Below, piece by piece: positions 45,480 to 55,108 of a stretch of 64,000 nt of DNA (positions within the stretch are counted from its first letter, which is position 1; every line of letters starts with the position of its first letter). The notes under the pieces were generated by a model. It worked only from the letters and a program-made list of their open reading frames with translations. It had not been told where the DNA came from and made no database searches. This DNA is from Candidatus Contubernalis alkalaceticus. GTDB taxonomy: Bacteria; Bacillota; Dethiobacteria; SKNC01. The position numbers and the translations under genes were made by a program. The DNA is taken from the NCBI RefSeq assembly GCF_022558445.1, contig NZ_CP054699.1, positions 3,178,001 through 3,242,000 on the forward strand. The letters are read 5' to 3'.

Positions 45480-46451
45480 TTGGCCACTGTAAAAGAAATG
45501 CTTAAAGAAATCTATCTTATGCCGGAATTAAAGCTGGTAGAAAAAAAATTAGAGGATACGGTATCCTCTCCCAGTCCCCTTATGGAAGAGCTGTCGGGAT
45601 ACATGCTGAAGGGGGGAAAAAGGCTCCGCCCCCTCTTAGTTATTCTATCCGCATCCTTTTATCCCCATTCAACTTTATCAGTGATCAATACCGCCTGCGC
45701 AGCAGAATTAATACATACTGCCTCTTTGGTTCACGACGATATCATAGACAGTTCACCAAAGCGCCGGGGAAGAGCTACCCTAAACAGCCGTTTCGGATGC
45801 CACATGGCGGTCCTGGCGGGTGACTTTCTTTTTGCCCGGGCTTTTGAACTTTTAACCCGCTGTGGAGAGTACCGGATTCTGGAATTGATGACTCAAAACA
45901 TCAGCCTTATGTGCGAGGGTGAGGTGGAGCAGGCCCGAAAAGCCTGGGACCCCTGCAAAACAGAGCAGGACTATATGGAACAAGTATATAAAAAAACTTC
46001 TTTTTTTATTTCCTGCTGCTGCCGGGTGGGAGGCCTTTTGAGCAGCATGCCCCCGGAACAGTTGGAAAACCTGTCGGATTACGGCCTGCACCTGGGATAT
46101 GCCTACCAGATGACCGATGACATTCTGGATTTCTCAGCCACCCCCATAACCGGAAAACCGGTGGGAAGTGACCTGGCCCAGGGAAATCTGAACTACCCCC
46201 TGCTGTTTTTAATGGGCCACCCAAACTACGGGGCAGAAATTAAGAAAATTATAGAAGAAAAAGACTGCCGCCCGGAAACCCTTAAGCGGGTGCAAAAATA
46301 TGTTGAAGACAGCGGGGCCCTGCAGTATACATATCTTAAAGCCCGGGAACAGGTCTCCTTAGCTAAAAAATGCCTGCAGCACCTTCCACCCTCCCAATCT
46401 AAACCAATACTTTATAAACTGGCGGAGCACATGCTGACCCGGCAAAAGTAA
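45480..46451 (+). CDS. Trans-polyprenyl diphosphate synthase (heptaprenyl-like)
   Basis: 323 aa. It joins isopentenyl diphosphate units into a long prenyl chain. The first aspartate-rich motif is HDDIIDSSPKRRG near residue 85 and the second is TDDILDF near 210. GGKRLRP is also present. Short residues before the first motif and the Leu/Ile context suggest C30-C40 products, used for menaquinone or, as argued by the neighbour, C35 terpenes. TTG 45480 has AAAGGAAGG about 8 nt upstream; the frame opens earlier without a site. Converges on DUF2600 with a 1-bp gap. Confidence 0.88.
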   Translation: MATVKEMLKEIYLMPELKLVEKKLEDTVSSPSPLMEELSGYMLKGGKRLRPLLVILSASFYPHSTLSVINTACAAELIHTASLVHDDIIDSSPKRRGRATLNSRFGCHMAVLAGDFLFARAFELLTRCGEYRILELMTQNISLMCEGEVEQARKAWDPCKTEQDYMEQVYKKTSFFISCCCRVGGLLSSMPPEQLENLSDYGLHLGYAYQMTDDILDFSATPITGKPVGSDLAQGNLNYPLLFLMGHPNYGAEIKKIIEEKDCRPETLKRVQKYVEDSGALQYTYLKAREQVSLAKKCLQHLPPSQSKPILYKLAEHMLTRQK

Positions 46452-46452
46452 C

Positions 46453-47547
46453 CTACATCACCTTTAAACGCCTGAGCATTCGGCAGAAACGGTACATGCC
46501 GGGGACATCGCTGCCCGCCTGGTTCATCAATTCCTTGGCTATTCCCAGCAGACCCTGCTTTTCCACCTTGGGGTCCGACAGGTACATGGCCATAAGGCCT
46601 TTCACCACCAGGGTATGAAAATCCGGACGGGGAAGGTTTGAGGCACTTTCCAGGGATTTTTCCAGAAAAAACCCCAGCCGTTCCCGGCACTGTTTTTCAT
46701 CGGCATAATAGTTTACAAAATTTAAATCCCGATGAACCCGGTCCTCCTGCTGGTCAATGAAATAATCCAAAAGGATATGCAGCCCACAAATCCAGGGGAA
46801 ATAGCACTCATGGATGCGCCTGCCCTCCTCCAGGGAAAGTGCTTCCTCACCGGAGGCCGCCATGAGCATGAATGCCCCCAGAGTAGAACCGGCGGCGGCG
46901 GAAAACTCCCACCAGTATATCCCCGGGGTTTTTTCCCGGTGAGCTTCAAACCACCGGATCAGTTTCTCCTCCCGGATTCTAAGATCCAAATGCTTGTAAA
47001 CCTGTAGGTCTCCATAGAGGGAAATTAGTTCCACACACCGTTCCTTCACGATGCCGTAGCTGGGGAAATTTAAAAGGCTCATGGATGTCCTCTCCACCAG
47101 CTTCTCCAGGTAACCACCGTCCTGCTGCAGAGTATAAAAACGATAATAATCCCTCTGCCTCTCCTTCTGTTCCCGCTTCCACGGTTCCAGAGCCTCAATC
47201 ATGGACCGGTGCAGCTCCCGAAAGGCCTTCTCCTCACCGCATTCCACCCGGTCACACAGGTTATCCAGGTAATCGCTGATGGTCTGAAGAGCTACAATAG
47301 CCGGCACCAGATCCTTACTTTTCTCCGGAATATAAAGGGCATAAATGCTCCCCCCCTGACAGTGGAACCGTTTATCCCGTATGCTGGCCAGTGCCTGATT
47401 TTTCAACTCCCCTGGGGGACAAGCGTTTAAATATTTTTTCCAACCCAAAAGTTCCCGGTCCACCTGAGGAAACACCCGGGTCACAAAACGGGTGAGAATA
47501 TTTAACTGCCACGCCTCTTTTTTAAGATTGACCTTCATGTTTAACAT
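46453..47547 (-). CDS. DUF2600 family protein, tetraprenyl-beta-curcumene synthase-like (YtpB)
   Basis: 364 aa. DUF2600 contains Bacillus YtpB, a class IB terpene synthase turning heptaprenyl diphosphate (C35) into tetraprenyl-beta-curcumene. The Asp-rich stretch is TISDYLDNLCDR near residue 90, and LLDYFIDQQEDR lies near 255, both acidic as metal sites need. GGSIYALYIP and FPWICGLHILLDYF are family-like. It neighbours a polyprenyl synthase that could supply the substrate. No squalene-hopene-type cyclase is present here. ATG 47547 with AGGGGG close upstream. Confidence 0.85.
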   Translation of the reverse strand: MLNMKVNLKKEAWQLNILTRFVTRVFPQVDRELLGWKKYLNACPPGELKNQALASIRDKRFHCQGGSIYALYIPEKSKDLVPAIVALQTISDYLDNLCDRVECGEEKAFRELHRSMIEALEPWKREQKERQRDYYRFYTLQQDGGYLEKLVERTSMSLLNFPSYGIVKERCVELISLYGDLQVYKHLDLRIREEKLIRWFEAHREKTPGIYWWEFSAAAGSTLGAFMLMAASGEEALSLEEGRRIHECYFPWICGLHILLDYFIDQQEDRVHRDLNFVNYYADEKQCRERLGFFLEKSLESASNLPRPDFHTLVVKGLMAMYLSDPKVEKQGLLGIAKELMNQAGSDVPGMYRFCRMLRRLKVM

Positions 47548-47555
47548 ATTTCCCC

Positions 47556-48242
47556 CTAGCAGACTCTAAGTCCCAGCTTCTTAATCACAATTCCCACCAC
47601 CAACCCACTGATGAAACCCCCTACGTGAGCCCACCAGGCCACCATCTGGGCGCCATCCCCAACTTGGGCTAAAACGCTGTTGAAAATCTGCAAAAGAAAC
47701 CAGAACAACAGGTAGATCATAGCGGGAATCTCCACAAAGGTAAAGAAAAAGCCCAGGGGAATCAGCGCCACCACTTTAGCCCAGGGGTAGAGAATAAAAT
47801 AGGCTCCCAGCACCCCGGCAATGGCTCCGCTGGCTCCGATGAGAGGTATGGGAGAAAGAGGGTTAGAGATAATGTGTCCCAAACTTGCCACCACCCCCAT
47901 CAAAACATAGGCCATCAAATAATTTATTGAACCCAAACAATCCTCAATATTGTCCCCAAAAACCCATAAATAAAGCATGTTCCCAATTAAATGAAGCCAT
48001 CCCCCATGTAAGAAGGTGGCGGAAATTAAAGGAAACAAGGAGGCGGGCCCCAGCACAAAGAGGTCCCCGGCCAAAACATTGGTAATATTTTCGGGAATCA
48101 CCCCAAAGGTATAAACAAAATCCAAAGCTCCCTCCGGTCCCAAGGTCACCTGATATAGAAATATTAAAATATTGAGACCGATAAAGGCGTAGTTCACCAG
48201 GGGAAACCTGCGGGGACGAATGTTATCTCTAATGGGAATCAT
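47556..48242 (-). CDS. Rhomboid-family intramembrane serine protease
   Basis: 228 aa with about six membrane segments. The catalytic serine lies in GASGAIAGVLGAYF (about residue 123), and the catalytic His in WAHVGGFISG near the C terminus. HLIGNMLYLWVFGDNIED is the family's L1 loop/TM2 pattern. It cleaves membrane proteins within the bilayer; substrate unknown. ATG 48242 with GGAGG upstream. It is 8 bp before the DUF2600 start, so both may share a transcript. Confidence 0.93.
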   Translation of the reverse strand: MIPIRDNIRPRRFPLVNYAFIGLNILIFLYQVTLGPEGALDFVYTFGVIPENITNVLAGDLFVLGPASLFPLISATFLHGGWLHLIGNMLYLWVFGDNIEDCLGSINYLMAYVLMGVVASLGHIISNPLSPIPLIGASGAIAGVLGAYFILYPWAKVVALIPLGFFFTFVEIPAMIYLLFWFLLQIFNSVLAQVGDGAQMVAWWAHVGGFISGLVVGIVIKKLGLRVC

Positions 48243-48309
48243 TTTCTTTCCTCCATCTCTTAAAAACCATTACCTACATTATAAGCCAAAAGCCCCCTCT
48301 TTATAATAT

Positions 48310-48357
48310 ATTAACAAAAAAAAGAGGTTCTTTCCTGAAAAAAGAAAGAACCTCTTT
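48310..48357 (-). terminator. Terminator after the anti-sigma-like gene
   Basis: AAAGAGGTTCTTTC...GAAAGAACCTCTTT hairpin (48321-48357), followed on the minus strand by TTTTTTGTT. About 40 bp beyond the stop of the 464-aa gene. Confidence 0.88.
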
Positions 48358-48397
48358 AGACATCCTCCTAATCATTAGACTTAGCTTTAGTTTCCTT

Positions 48398-49792
48398 CTA
48401 GTGCCCTTCTTTAACTATGGGCTGGTCAATACCCTCTTTGGCCAGATCCCCAGGGGTCACGTAATCTATTTCTTCCCCGGCTATTTTCTCCAGGTATGCA
48501 GCAGGCAGTCCGGAACCGTGGGGGGCTGCCATAAAGACCTTAAATTCCGGAGTAATCCATTTGGCAATGCTGCTTTCCCCGATATAAAGCTCAAAAACAT
48601 TCCAGGCCTTCCGGTTCACTTCCACGTAACCCCCGGCCAGCTTCCCCACCCGGGAATCAGGGCTGTAATAGAACTCTTCCGGGTTAGAGGATAGATAGAT
48701 ATCCAAAAATTCCTTTTCTGTCTGTCCCCGGTAACGGAGCACATAATCAAATAACTTATCATTTTCCAAAACTCCCACCTTGAACAGCTCATAACCCTGG
48801 GGGAGATGATCCTTCAGTGCCTCTAGCTCAACATTGGCCTCCACCTCCGACATTTCTCCGAGACGGTTTATTTCCTGAACATAGGGCTGCTCCGGGGAGG
48901 TAGTATCTATATCCTCCAGAGCAAAATCAAAAGTTTGGGGGTCTATGGGGGGATTCACCTTTAGTTCCGTAAACTCAACCACCAGGCTGCTCCCTTCATA
49001 GGGGATCAGCTCCTTTTTTAAAGGAAGGTTTGTCCCCTTATCAATCCACATACGGCTGTATTCTTCCCCCTCTTCATACCTGTACTGCAGAACCACCGTC
49101 TCCCGGCCCAACAGGATTTCCTCCCCAATTTCCGTTACCTCTACCGCATTCTTCAGTTCCCACACCTGGCTCCCTATATGATAACGCCAGAGCTCCTTTT
49201 CCGGAAATACATTCTCCACCGTAATGCTGTTGGGCATGATGGTCACCAACCGTTCCCCATCACTGATATTGGTTACCTCCACATTGTCAAAATGATGCAC
49301 CGCCACATAGCTCCAGGGTTTCCGATAAGTTATATTGACCGTCTCCTGGAAATCCACAATACCCTCCCTTTCAGAGCGGATTTCCACCACTCCGGCATAG
49401 CTCTCCAGGCCGCCGTAGGCTCTCACCACCGCCTCAACGATACTCTCTTGACCCATAAAGGGAGAATCCATAATCCCAATAAAAGCTGCCAGGACAATGA
49501 CCGCCGCCGCAGCCATAAGGGCTAACCGCCTGATAACCTGCTTTGCCCCCCCTGTTCTTATATCATTTCGGGGTTTTCCGCTGACCCAACTCCTTCGGCT
49601 CTGAATATGAGAATCCTCCCCAGGCCCAATTTTCTCCTGTCCTACCTCCCCGGTTCTTTTCACCGCCCGAAGGGTTTCAAATAGCTTTTCCATTTCCAGG
49701 TTTTCATCGGATTCGTAGGCCCGGGGTTTTTTCTCTGCAGTCAAATCATCAATAAACTCAGAAAGGATCTCCTCCTGCTTTTCTTTATCCAC
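48398..49792 (-). CDS. Membrane-anchored LolA/RseB-like protein, putative anti-sigma factor
   Basis: 464 aa. A cytoplasmic N terminus of about 90 residues, one membrane span (about 91-110, LALMAAAAVIVLAAFIGIM) and a large outer domain of LolA/MucB type (IVEAVVRAYGGLESYAGVVEIRSE and the DKGTNLPLKKELI element), followed by a domain of about 150 residues ending near LPAAYLEKIAG. It overlaps the sigma gene by 8 nt (GTGGATAA) and has a GTG start. The domain set fits an envelope-sensing anti-sigma. Confidence 0.75.
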   Translation of the reverse strand: MDKEKQEEILSEFIDDLTAEKKPRAYESDENLEMEKLFETLRAVKRTGEVGQEKIGPGEDSHIQSRRSWVSGKPRNDIRTGGAKQVIRRLALMAAAAVIVLAAFIGIMDSPFMGQESIVEAVVRAYGGLESYAGVVEIRSEREGIVDFQETVNITYRKPWSYVAVHHFDNVEVTNISDGERLVTIMPNSITVENVFPEKELWRYHIGSQVWELKNAVEVTEIGEEILLGRETVVLQYRYEEGEEYSRMWIDKGTNLPLKKELIPYEGSSLVVEFTELKVNPPIDPQTFDFALEDIDTTSPEQPYVQEINRLGEMSEVEANVELEALKDHLPQGYELFKVGVLENDKLFDYVLRYRGQTEKEFLDIYLSSNPEEFYYSPDSRVGKLAGGYVEVNRKAWNVFELYIGESSIAKWITPEFKVFMAAPHGSGLPAAYLEKIAGEEIDYVTPGDLAKEGIDQPIVKEGH

Positions 49793-50306
49793 GGAAATAC
49801 CCCCTTTCCTCTAGTATTTGTTTTAAACTTTGAGCAGCTCTAAATTGTAGACTCCTCACCGCTCCCGGTGAGCGTTCCATCTTCTCCGCTACCTCCTGCA
49901 CCGAATAACCCTCTACTACCCGCCATACTAAAACATGCCGGTAATCCTCGGTCAATTCCTTCATGGCCTCAATGATGACCATTTTATCCTCGCTCTCATT
50001 TTCCATACCGGCATCACTCCAGCGGCTCTCCTGCACTTCTTCCAGGTTAACCACCCTGGGATGCCGGGCTCTCTTACGCCACAGGTCCTTCATCATATTG
50101 CGAGCCGCCTGAAACACATAAGCCCTTATTTTCTCCGGCTGCACCTGGTTATCTATTAACTTGGGGTATACCCGTTTAAAGGTATCCTGGGTCAGCTCTT
50201 CCGCCTCTTCCCGATTCTGCACCTTATAATAAACAAAACGGTATACCTCCGGCCAGAGGTCCTTAAAAAGTTCTTCGAAGTTTCCGGAAACTCCCGGTGG
50301 AATCAT
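49785..50306 (-). CDS. ECF RNA polymerase sigma factor
   Basis: 173 aa. Region 2 (LWPEVYRFVYYKVQNREEAEELTQDTFKRVY) and region 4 (TEDYRHVLVWRVVEGYSVQEVAEKMERSPGAVRSLQFRAAQSLK) are typical. ATG 50306 with GAGGTGA upstream. It is coupled to the membrane anti-sigma-like gene downstream. A separate pair from the sigma factor at 38 kb; the two sigma factors are not close in sequence. Confidence 0.93.
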   Translation of the reverse strand: MIPPGVSGNFEELFKDLWPEVYRFVYYKVQNREEAEELTQDTFKRVYPKLIDNQVQPEKIRAYVFQAARNMMKDLWRKRARHPRVVNLEEVQESRWSDAGMENESEDKMVIIEAMKELTEDYRHVLVWRVVEGYSVQEVAEKMERSPGAVRSLQFRAAQSLKQILEERGYFRG

Positions 50307-50480
50307 ACAATCACCTCAGATCTAAGGCGTCACTTACTCTTTAAGACGCCTGAAATTGTTAAATGTTACGCCAATATAGATGATAATTTTTTCCATAATA
50401 CTATTCCCTGGCCCTATTATATTTACCCCTTTTATAATTATAGAGATACTTCCTAGAAAATAATTGATTTTCCTGCCTGC

Positions 50481-50521
50481 CCAAAAAATAATGCCCTTTT
50501 CAAAAAACGAAAAGGGCATTA
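50481..50521. terminator. Terminator after the DUF2207 gene
   Basis: TAATGCCCTTTT-CAAAAAACG-AAAAGGGCATTA hairpin (50489-50521), followed by ATTTTTTGGG on the minus strand. It closes the end of the Tad-vWA-DUF2207 run. Confidence 0.8.
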
Positions 50522-50564
50522 TAAATTTTTCATTTCATATAAATACTTTTTTTTGGCTCAAACA

Positions 50565-52403
50565 CTACCCGGCCCGGCCGCCTCCGCCGCCGAAGCCGCC
50601 ACCGCCTCCACCGGAAAAACCTCCACCGCCTCCAGATCCTGAAGAAGAGGAGGGGCTGTAACTAACCGCTGTCAGAAAAGACTGCTGCAGTCGGCTGGTC
50701 ATACCGTTAAAGTTAGCCAGAGGCATCCCGGAACCCATACCTCCATGGGGCAAATAGTACCAGCCATATCCAAATCGGTAATTCCCCTCCTGCAGGTTGG
50801 GGAAAACAATGTTCAGCTGCTTAATTACCTCTTCAGCTATTCCAAGGGATATGGCATAGACCAGATAATGCTCCCAAATAACCAGAGAGGGAATCCCTGC
50901 CCGGTCCATCTGGGAAAAATCCAGTAAAAACTTTCGAAATGCCTTCCATTTTGCAAACTGGGTAACCCCCTGCCGGGACCGGCGCCTGAGAACAGCCGCC
51001 GCCACCAGCATTACAACTCCACTGAGCAGCATGGCAAAACCGGTGACTATCATATTCACAAAAAAAAGTAAAAAACCCACTATTATCAGGACTGCACCCA
51101 CTGCAAATTCCTGGGTCTTACCCTTTTTGGTGATAGGATCAAAAAACTCATATTTATCACAGTTCAACTTCAATGTAGACTGCCAGCCGGAGTAAAAACC
51201 CTGGAAACCGCTGGGATTCTTTTTGGCATGTTTCTCAATATCACTAAAGTTCAGTTCATTTTCCCCCACAGCAATCGTGCTAAAAAGATAATTTATAAGG
51301 TCTAGTTCATGGGGCGCCAACTCCTGATTAAAATCCCCAGGCTTCCGAGTCAGCCGATAATCCATTGTTTTTTTAAAAAGTCCGGACTTCTTCTCCTCCC
51401 CCTCTTCAATCTTCATATAGCCCCTGCGGGCCAAATCCATTATAGTTGCCGTCAGGTCATCCGGCGAAATAACGCCAAAACGGTAAAGCACGGCCATTTC
51501 TGCAGGAGAATAATCTGCCGGCAGCTCCCGGTAGTAATCCCCTTGAAAATCCGGTTTAAATTCCTTACCGTACTTCCGCCAGAAATAAAATACCCCCCCC
51601 AGGGCCAGGAGAAAAATCACCGGCGCCAGGGCCCAATCCAGGTAATGCCTGAACCTATCCCGGTTTGCCTGGGCAGCTAATGCCGCCTCCTCCTCTAAAA
51701 TGTTTTCTAAAGCATACCGGCCCGTCCGGTACTGCTCATTAGCCCCCGGCAGGAATTCAGAAGGGAAAAGGATTCGACCCTCTAAAAAACGGTCCCCCGG
51801 CAGATTATCTACTTCAAAAAAAACATTATTTCCGGAAATAGTAACTTCCCCCTGCAGGGGCCCGTGGCCCCAGGCCTTGACCTCCTCTGCGGGAATTCCT
51901 TCAGGCAGAATAACAGCTACCCGCACCTTTCCTGAAGGAATCTCCCAGTAATCTCCCACAAACTTGTAATAGAAGTCCACAATATCCTCATGGACCAGCA
52001 CAACATGGTGAGCATCATAACCCAGGGTAAAAGTCTTTTGCTCATTTACGGCCTGGTAAAACCACTTCACCACCATTTTATCAGGTTCATCCAACACAAG
52101 GAATGAATACTGCCCAGACCTCCCCTGCTGGTCTTGTTCATACATTATGTCCCCTTCCCTGACATAGAACCGGTCAAATTTACTGTTTCCCTTTTTAAAT
52201 ACCCACTGCTCCAACCAGGTGAAGCTGCCGGAAAAATCAAAGGTCCTGCTTTCCTGTATCCTTACTGTGCCGTCCTCTAAAATCTCCGCTTCGATATACA
52301 CCTCAGGGATTTTGTAACTCTTGGCCTGAACCATTCCCCCCCACAGCGCCACCACCAGGATAATTAACGCTGCCGTCACCAATCCCTTTCTCCATCTTCT
52401 CAT
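50565..52403 (-). CDS. DUF2207 membrane protein with Gly-rich tail
   Basis: 612 aa. A signal peptide, the N-terminal DUF2207 domain (YKIPEVYIEAEILEDGTVRIQE, RTFDFSGSFTWLEQ), a membrane span near 255, a cytoplasmic region with SPAEMAVLYRFGVISPDDLTATIMDLARRGYM, two further spans near 420-460, and a C-terminal tail of Gly/Ser runs (GGGGGFSGGGGGGFGGGGG). DUF2207 proteins are widespread in Gram-positives and of unknown function. ATG with GGGAGG. It lies about 105 bp past the vWA gene on the same strand. Confidence 0.88.
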   Translation of the reverse strand: MRRWRKGLVTAALIILVVALWGGMVQAKSYKIPEVYIEAEILEDGTVRIQESRTFDFSGSFTWLEQWVFKKGNSKFDRFYVREGDIMYEQDQQGRSGQYSFLVLDEPDKMVVKWFYQAVNEQKTFTLGYDAHHVVLVHEDIVDFYYKFVGDYWEIPSGKVRVAVILPEGIPAEEVKAWGHGPLQGEVTISGNNVFFEVDNLPGDRFLEGRILFPSEFLPGANEQYRTGRYALENILEEEAALAAQANRDRFRHYLDWALAPVIFLLALGGVFYFWRKYGKEFKPDFQGDYYRELPADYSPAEMAVLYRFGVISPDDLTATIMDLARRGYMKIEEGEEKKSGLFKKTMDYRLTRKPGDFNQELAPHELDLINYLFSTIAVGENELNFSDIEKHAKKNPSGFQGFYSGWQSTLKLNCDKYEFFDPITKKGKTQEFAVGAVLIIVGFLLFFVNMIVTGFAMLLSGVVMLVAAAVLRRRSRQGVTQFAKWKAFRKFLLDFSQMDRAGIPSLVIWEHYLVYAISLGIAEEVIKQLNIVFPNLQEGNYRFGYGWYYLPHGGMGSGMPLANFNGMTSRLQQSFLTAVSYSPSSSSGSGGGGGFSGGGGGGFGGGGGRAG

Positions 52404-52507
52404 TTAGATTCCTCCCGAAGAAATAATTATTGCATAGACATTACTATCAATATTTTGATTTCCTGTAAATAAATTCCTTTTAAAGGCAAATATTTTAGGG
52501 AGATTTG

Positions 52508-55075
52508 TCAATCCGGGTTAATCATTTTCCCCTCTAATATATTAACCCCACTTTCAGTCCCCTTTCCGGTAAACCTGCGGCCATAGGCATTAACATACTG
52601 AAAACTATAATCTCCGGAGGTAAAACTATCCCCGTGATAGAGATTTTTTTGTGTAACCATGAGATCCTCAAATTCAATGACCCCGGATCCGGTGCATCTG
52701 ATTACCATCAATAAATGTTTATACCTTCCCAGCAGACATTTCCAACCCTGTATAAAAGCAGGGCCTCTTTTATCCCGCAGGATTTCTATAATCAAATCGT
52801 AGTTAAAAGTACTCCCTTCAATATAAAAATCAGCATCCTGGTTTTCAGAATTAAAGGTAATCACCACCCTCTCCCTGGTTCTCCCCTTCAACCTTATCTT
52901 CCTGGGGGTGCTGAACAACTCATCTGCTGCGTCATTTCTATAATATATCAGGCTTCCCCCCACCCGTATCCGGCGGTAAACCAGAAGCCAGTAAAGTATA
53001 AGCCCTACCAAAAAGAATAATAAAAGTACTGCTAGAATAGTTAAAACAACTGCCCCCGAACCATAGGCCAAAGGTATAATTCTTCTTATCAACGCTTCAG
53101 GGACAGTGGTTACTTCTAACCCAAAACTCAACTGAGATGGTTGCACCTCCATCAAGCTGTCCACCACCTGAAAATCCAGCATGAGGTTGTAATCTCCCAG
53201 GGCAGCATCATCCTTCAGATTATAAGTCAACGCTGCCTCTTTCACCTCTCCCGGCTCCAGTTTAATTCTAGGGTCTGAAAATGAACCCATATCCTGCCCT
53301 GAAACCACCAGCAGCGTTTCCTTAAATGGTGAATTGTTTTTTATGAGCAGAGGAATAGAAAACCTGCCCCCGGGGGATGCCCAATGATTATCTTCCTTTA
53401 GTTCAATAATTATGGTTCCGGGATGATATACATAAAAACTGCCCAGTTTTTTGTCCAACATAAAATCTGAACCACGATACCGGCCAGAGGCCAAAAGAGA
53501 GGCCTGAACCGCCCCCTCCCGGGAAAAACTCAGCCGGTTTGACCAGAAGCCGTCAGCCACCTTGATATCCCCATGTTCCTTTTGTCCGCTGTCAAATAGG
53601 GGTAAAGTAATTTTTTCTCCATCTTCATAATCTAAAACCAGCCAAATATGGTCCACCCGTAATTCATTTCCCTCCTGAAGACGGTGCCCTCCCATAAGCA
53701 GGGAAGCGGTAACTACCATTTCCTCACCAACATGATAACCTTCCTCTATCCAAAAATCCGTAGTTAGAACAGGAAGGTTCTGCACCGACACTCTAGAGGT
53801 TGTAGTGCTGATCAGCTCATCACCCACCAGCACTCTGGTTTCATATTCATATTCACCGGCCCGGTCCACCTGATCAAAGACACCGGTAAAGAAATCCCCC
53901 TCTTCCTGTAAAAGCAGAGTTAGAGGCATCAGCTGCCCCGGCCTTTTCAATACTACCTCAACCCTGACCGGTAATTGGGGCAAATCCTGCCCCCGTTCCA
54001 CCCTCACTCTAAAATTCAAAGGTTCGTTTAAAGGATGCTGGGTTAACCCCACCGCTCCCTGGGTCCAGGCCTTTACATTAGGGTCTAAGTCCCCCATAAC
54101 CCGTATCTGTTCACTTCCGGAAATAGAAACTTCCCATGTTCCCCAGTGAAGCTCCTGAAACTGCTGCAGATTAAGCAGCATATATCTATCCTCCCGGGTT
54201 GTTTGCAGCCCCTGGAAATCCTCCATACTTCCTGCCGGCGGATGAAAGGTAACCTCACACTCCCCCTCCAGGGGATTAACCACCAGAAGATTGATCTGTT
54301 GGGTATTCTGATCTACCGTAAAACTAAACCGGCCCGGCTCTTCTTGAAGATTGAAGGTATAATCCACAATGTTTTGACGGTTCCTCAAAGAACTCAAGAG
54401 CGCAAAGAAGGCAGGGGCAATTTCCCCCGGGTCACTTAACACATAATCTTCTCCTTTAGTTTCCATGGATATCTTACGCATTACCTGAGGATCTATCTCC
54501 TCACTAAAACCTACCGTATATATAGGATACCTTTCCAGAGCGAACCCGGTTACCTCCTTCCAAAGGGATTCCATATATGCCTCCATAAACTCTTCATCGT
54601 CCCCGCGGGAAGAGTCGGGATTAGGCTCTCCGTCGGTAAGCATCACGACGACTGGCCTGGCCCCCTGCCAGTCGTTCTCTTTAAATTGTGCATTAGCCAT
54701 CTCCAATGCTTCTAAAAAATCCGTGCTTCCCCGGGGCGCCAGCCTCCCGGATAAGGCCTCCTTAATCTCTTCCCGCTGCTTCGGATTTTCAATTTTCTTA
54801 AGCGGATACACCTCCTGGGCCTCATGATCAAAAATAATAATGCTCAAGTAATCACCGGGGAGCAGAAGATCAATAAATATTTGAGATGACATTTCCCTGA
54901 GCCACATAGGGTCTGTATACTCCATACTGCCGGAGACATCAATAATCAGTACAATGGAAAGAGACTCCGGGCCTGTAAGCTCCTGAGCCTTGAGTATTTC
55001 TGTTTTTAAAGAAAGCCCTGTAAAAAAAAGAACAATTATTAGCAGGGATATCAGTGCATTTTTTAACTTTACCAA
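52508..55075 (-). CDS. von Willebrand factor A membrane protein linked to the Tad locus
   Basis: About 855 aa. A signal peptide leads to a vWA domain with the MIDAS start IVLIIDVSGSMEY and DGEPNPDSSRGDDEE. Several beta-rich segments follow (ligand/Ig-like, about residues 250-640), then one membrane span near 675-700 (TILAVLLLFFLVGLILYWLL) and a cytoplasmic domain of about 150 residues, FHA-like in its beta pattern. The start is ambiguous: ATG 55108 is immediately after the tadC stop with no good site; TTG 55075 has GGAGGGG 6 nt upstream and is chosen. It probably assists pilus assembly or adhesion. Confidence 0.7.
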   Translation of the reverse strand: MVKLKNALISLLIIVLFFTGLSLKTEILKAQELTGPESLSIVLIIDVSGSMEYTDPMWLREMSSQIFIDLLLPGDYLSIIIFDHEAQEVYPLKKIENPKQREEIKEALSGRLAPRGSTDFLEALEMANAQFKENDWQGARPVVVMLTDGEPNPDSSRGDDEEFMEAYMESLWKEVTGFALERYPIYTVGFSEEIDPQVMRKISMETKGEDYVLSDPGEIAPAFFALLSSLRNRQNIVDYTFNLQEEPGRFSFTVDQNTQQINLLVVNPLEGECEVTFHPPAGSMEDFQGLQTTREDRYMLLNLQQFQELHWGTWEVSISGSEQIRVMGDLDPNVKAWTQGAVGLTQHPLNEPLNFRVRVERGQDLPQLPVRVEVVLKRPGQLMPLTLLLQEEGDFFTGVFDQVDRAGEYEYETRVLVGDELISTTTSRVSVQNLPVLTTDFWIEEGYHVGEEMVVTASLLMGGHRLQEGNELRVDHIWLVLDYEDGEKITLPLFDSGQKEHGDIKVADGFWSNRLSFSREGAVQASLLASGRYRGSDFMLDKKLGSFYVYHPGTIIIELKEDNHWASPGGRFSIPLLIKNNSPFKETLLVVSGQDMGSFSDPRIKLEPGEVKEAALTYNLKDDAALGDYNLMLDFQVVDSLMEVQPSQLSFGLEVTTVPEALIRRIIPLAYGSGAVVLTILAVLLLFFLVGLILYWLLVYRRIRVGGSLIYYRNDAADELFSTPRKIRLKGRTRERVVITFNSENQDADFYIEGSTFNYDLIIEILRDKRGPAFIQGWKCLLGRYKHLLMVIRCTGSGVIEFEDLMVTQKNLYHGDSFTSGDYSFQYVNAYGRRFTGKGTESGVNILEGKMINPD

Positions 55076-55108
55076 GAAATACCCCTCCATGAGTATATTT
55101 TTAGTCAT

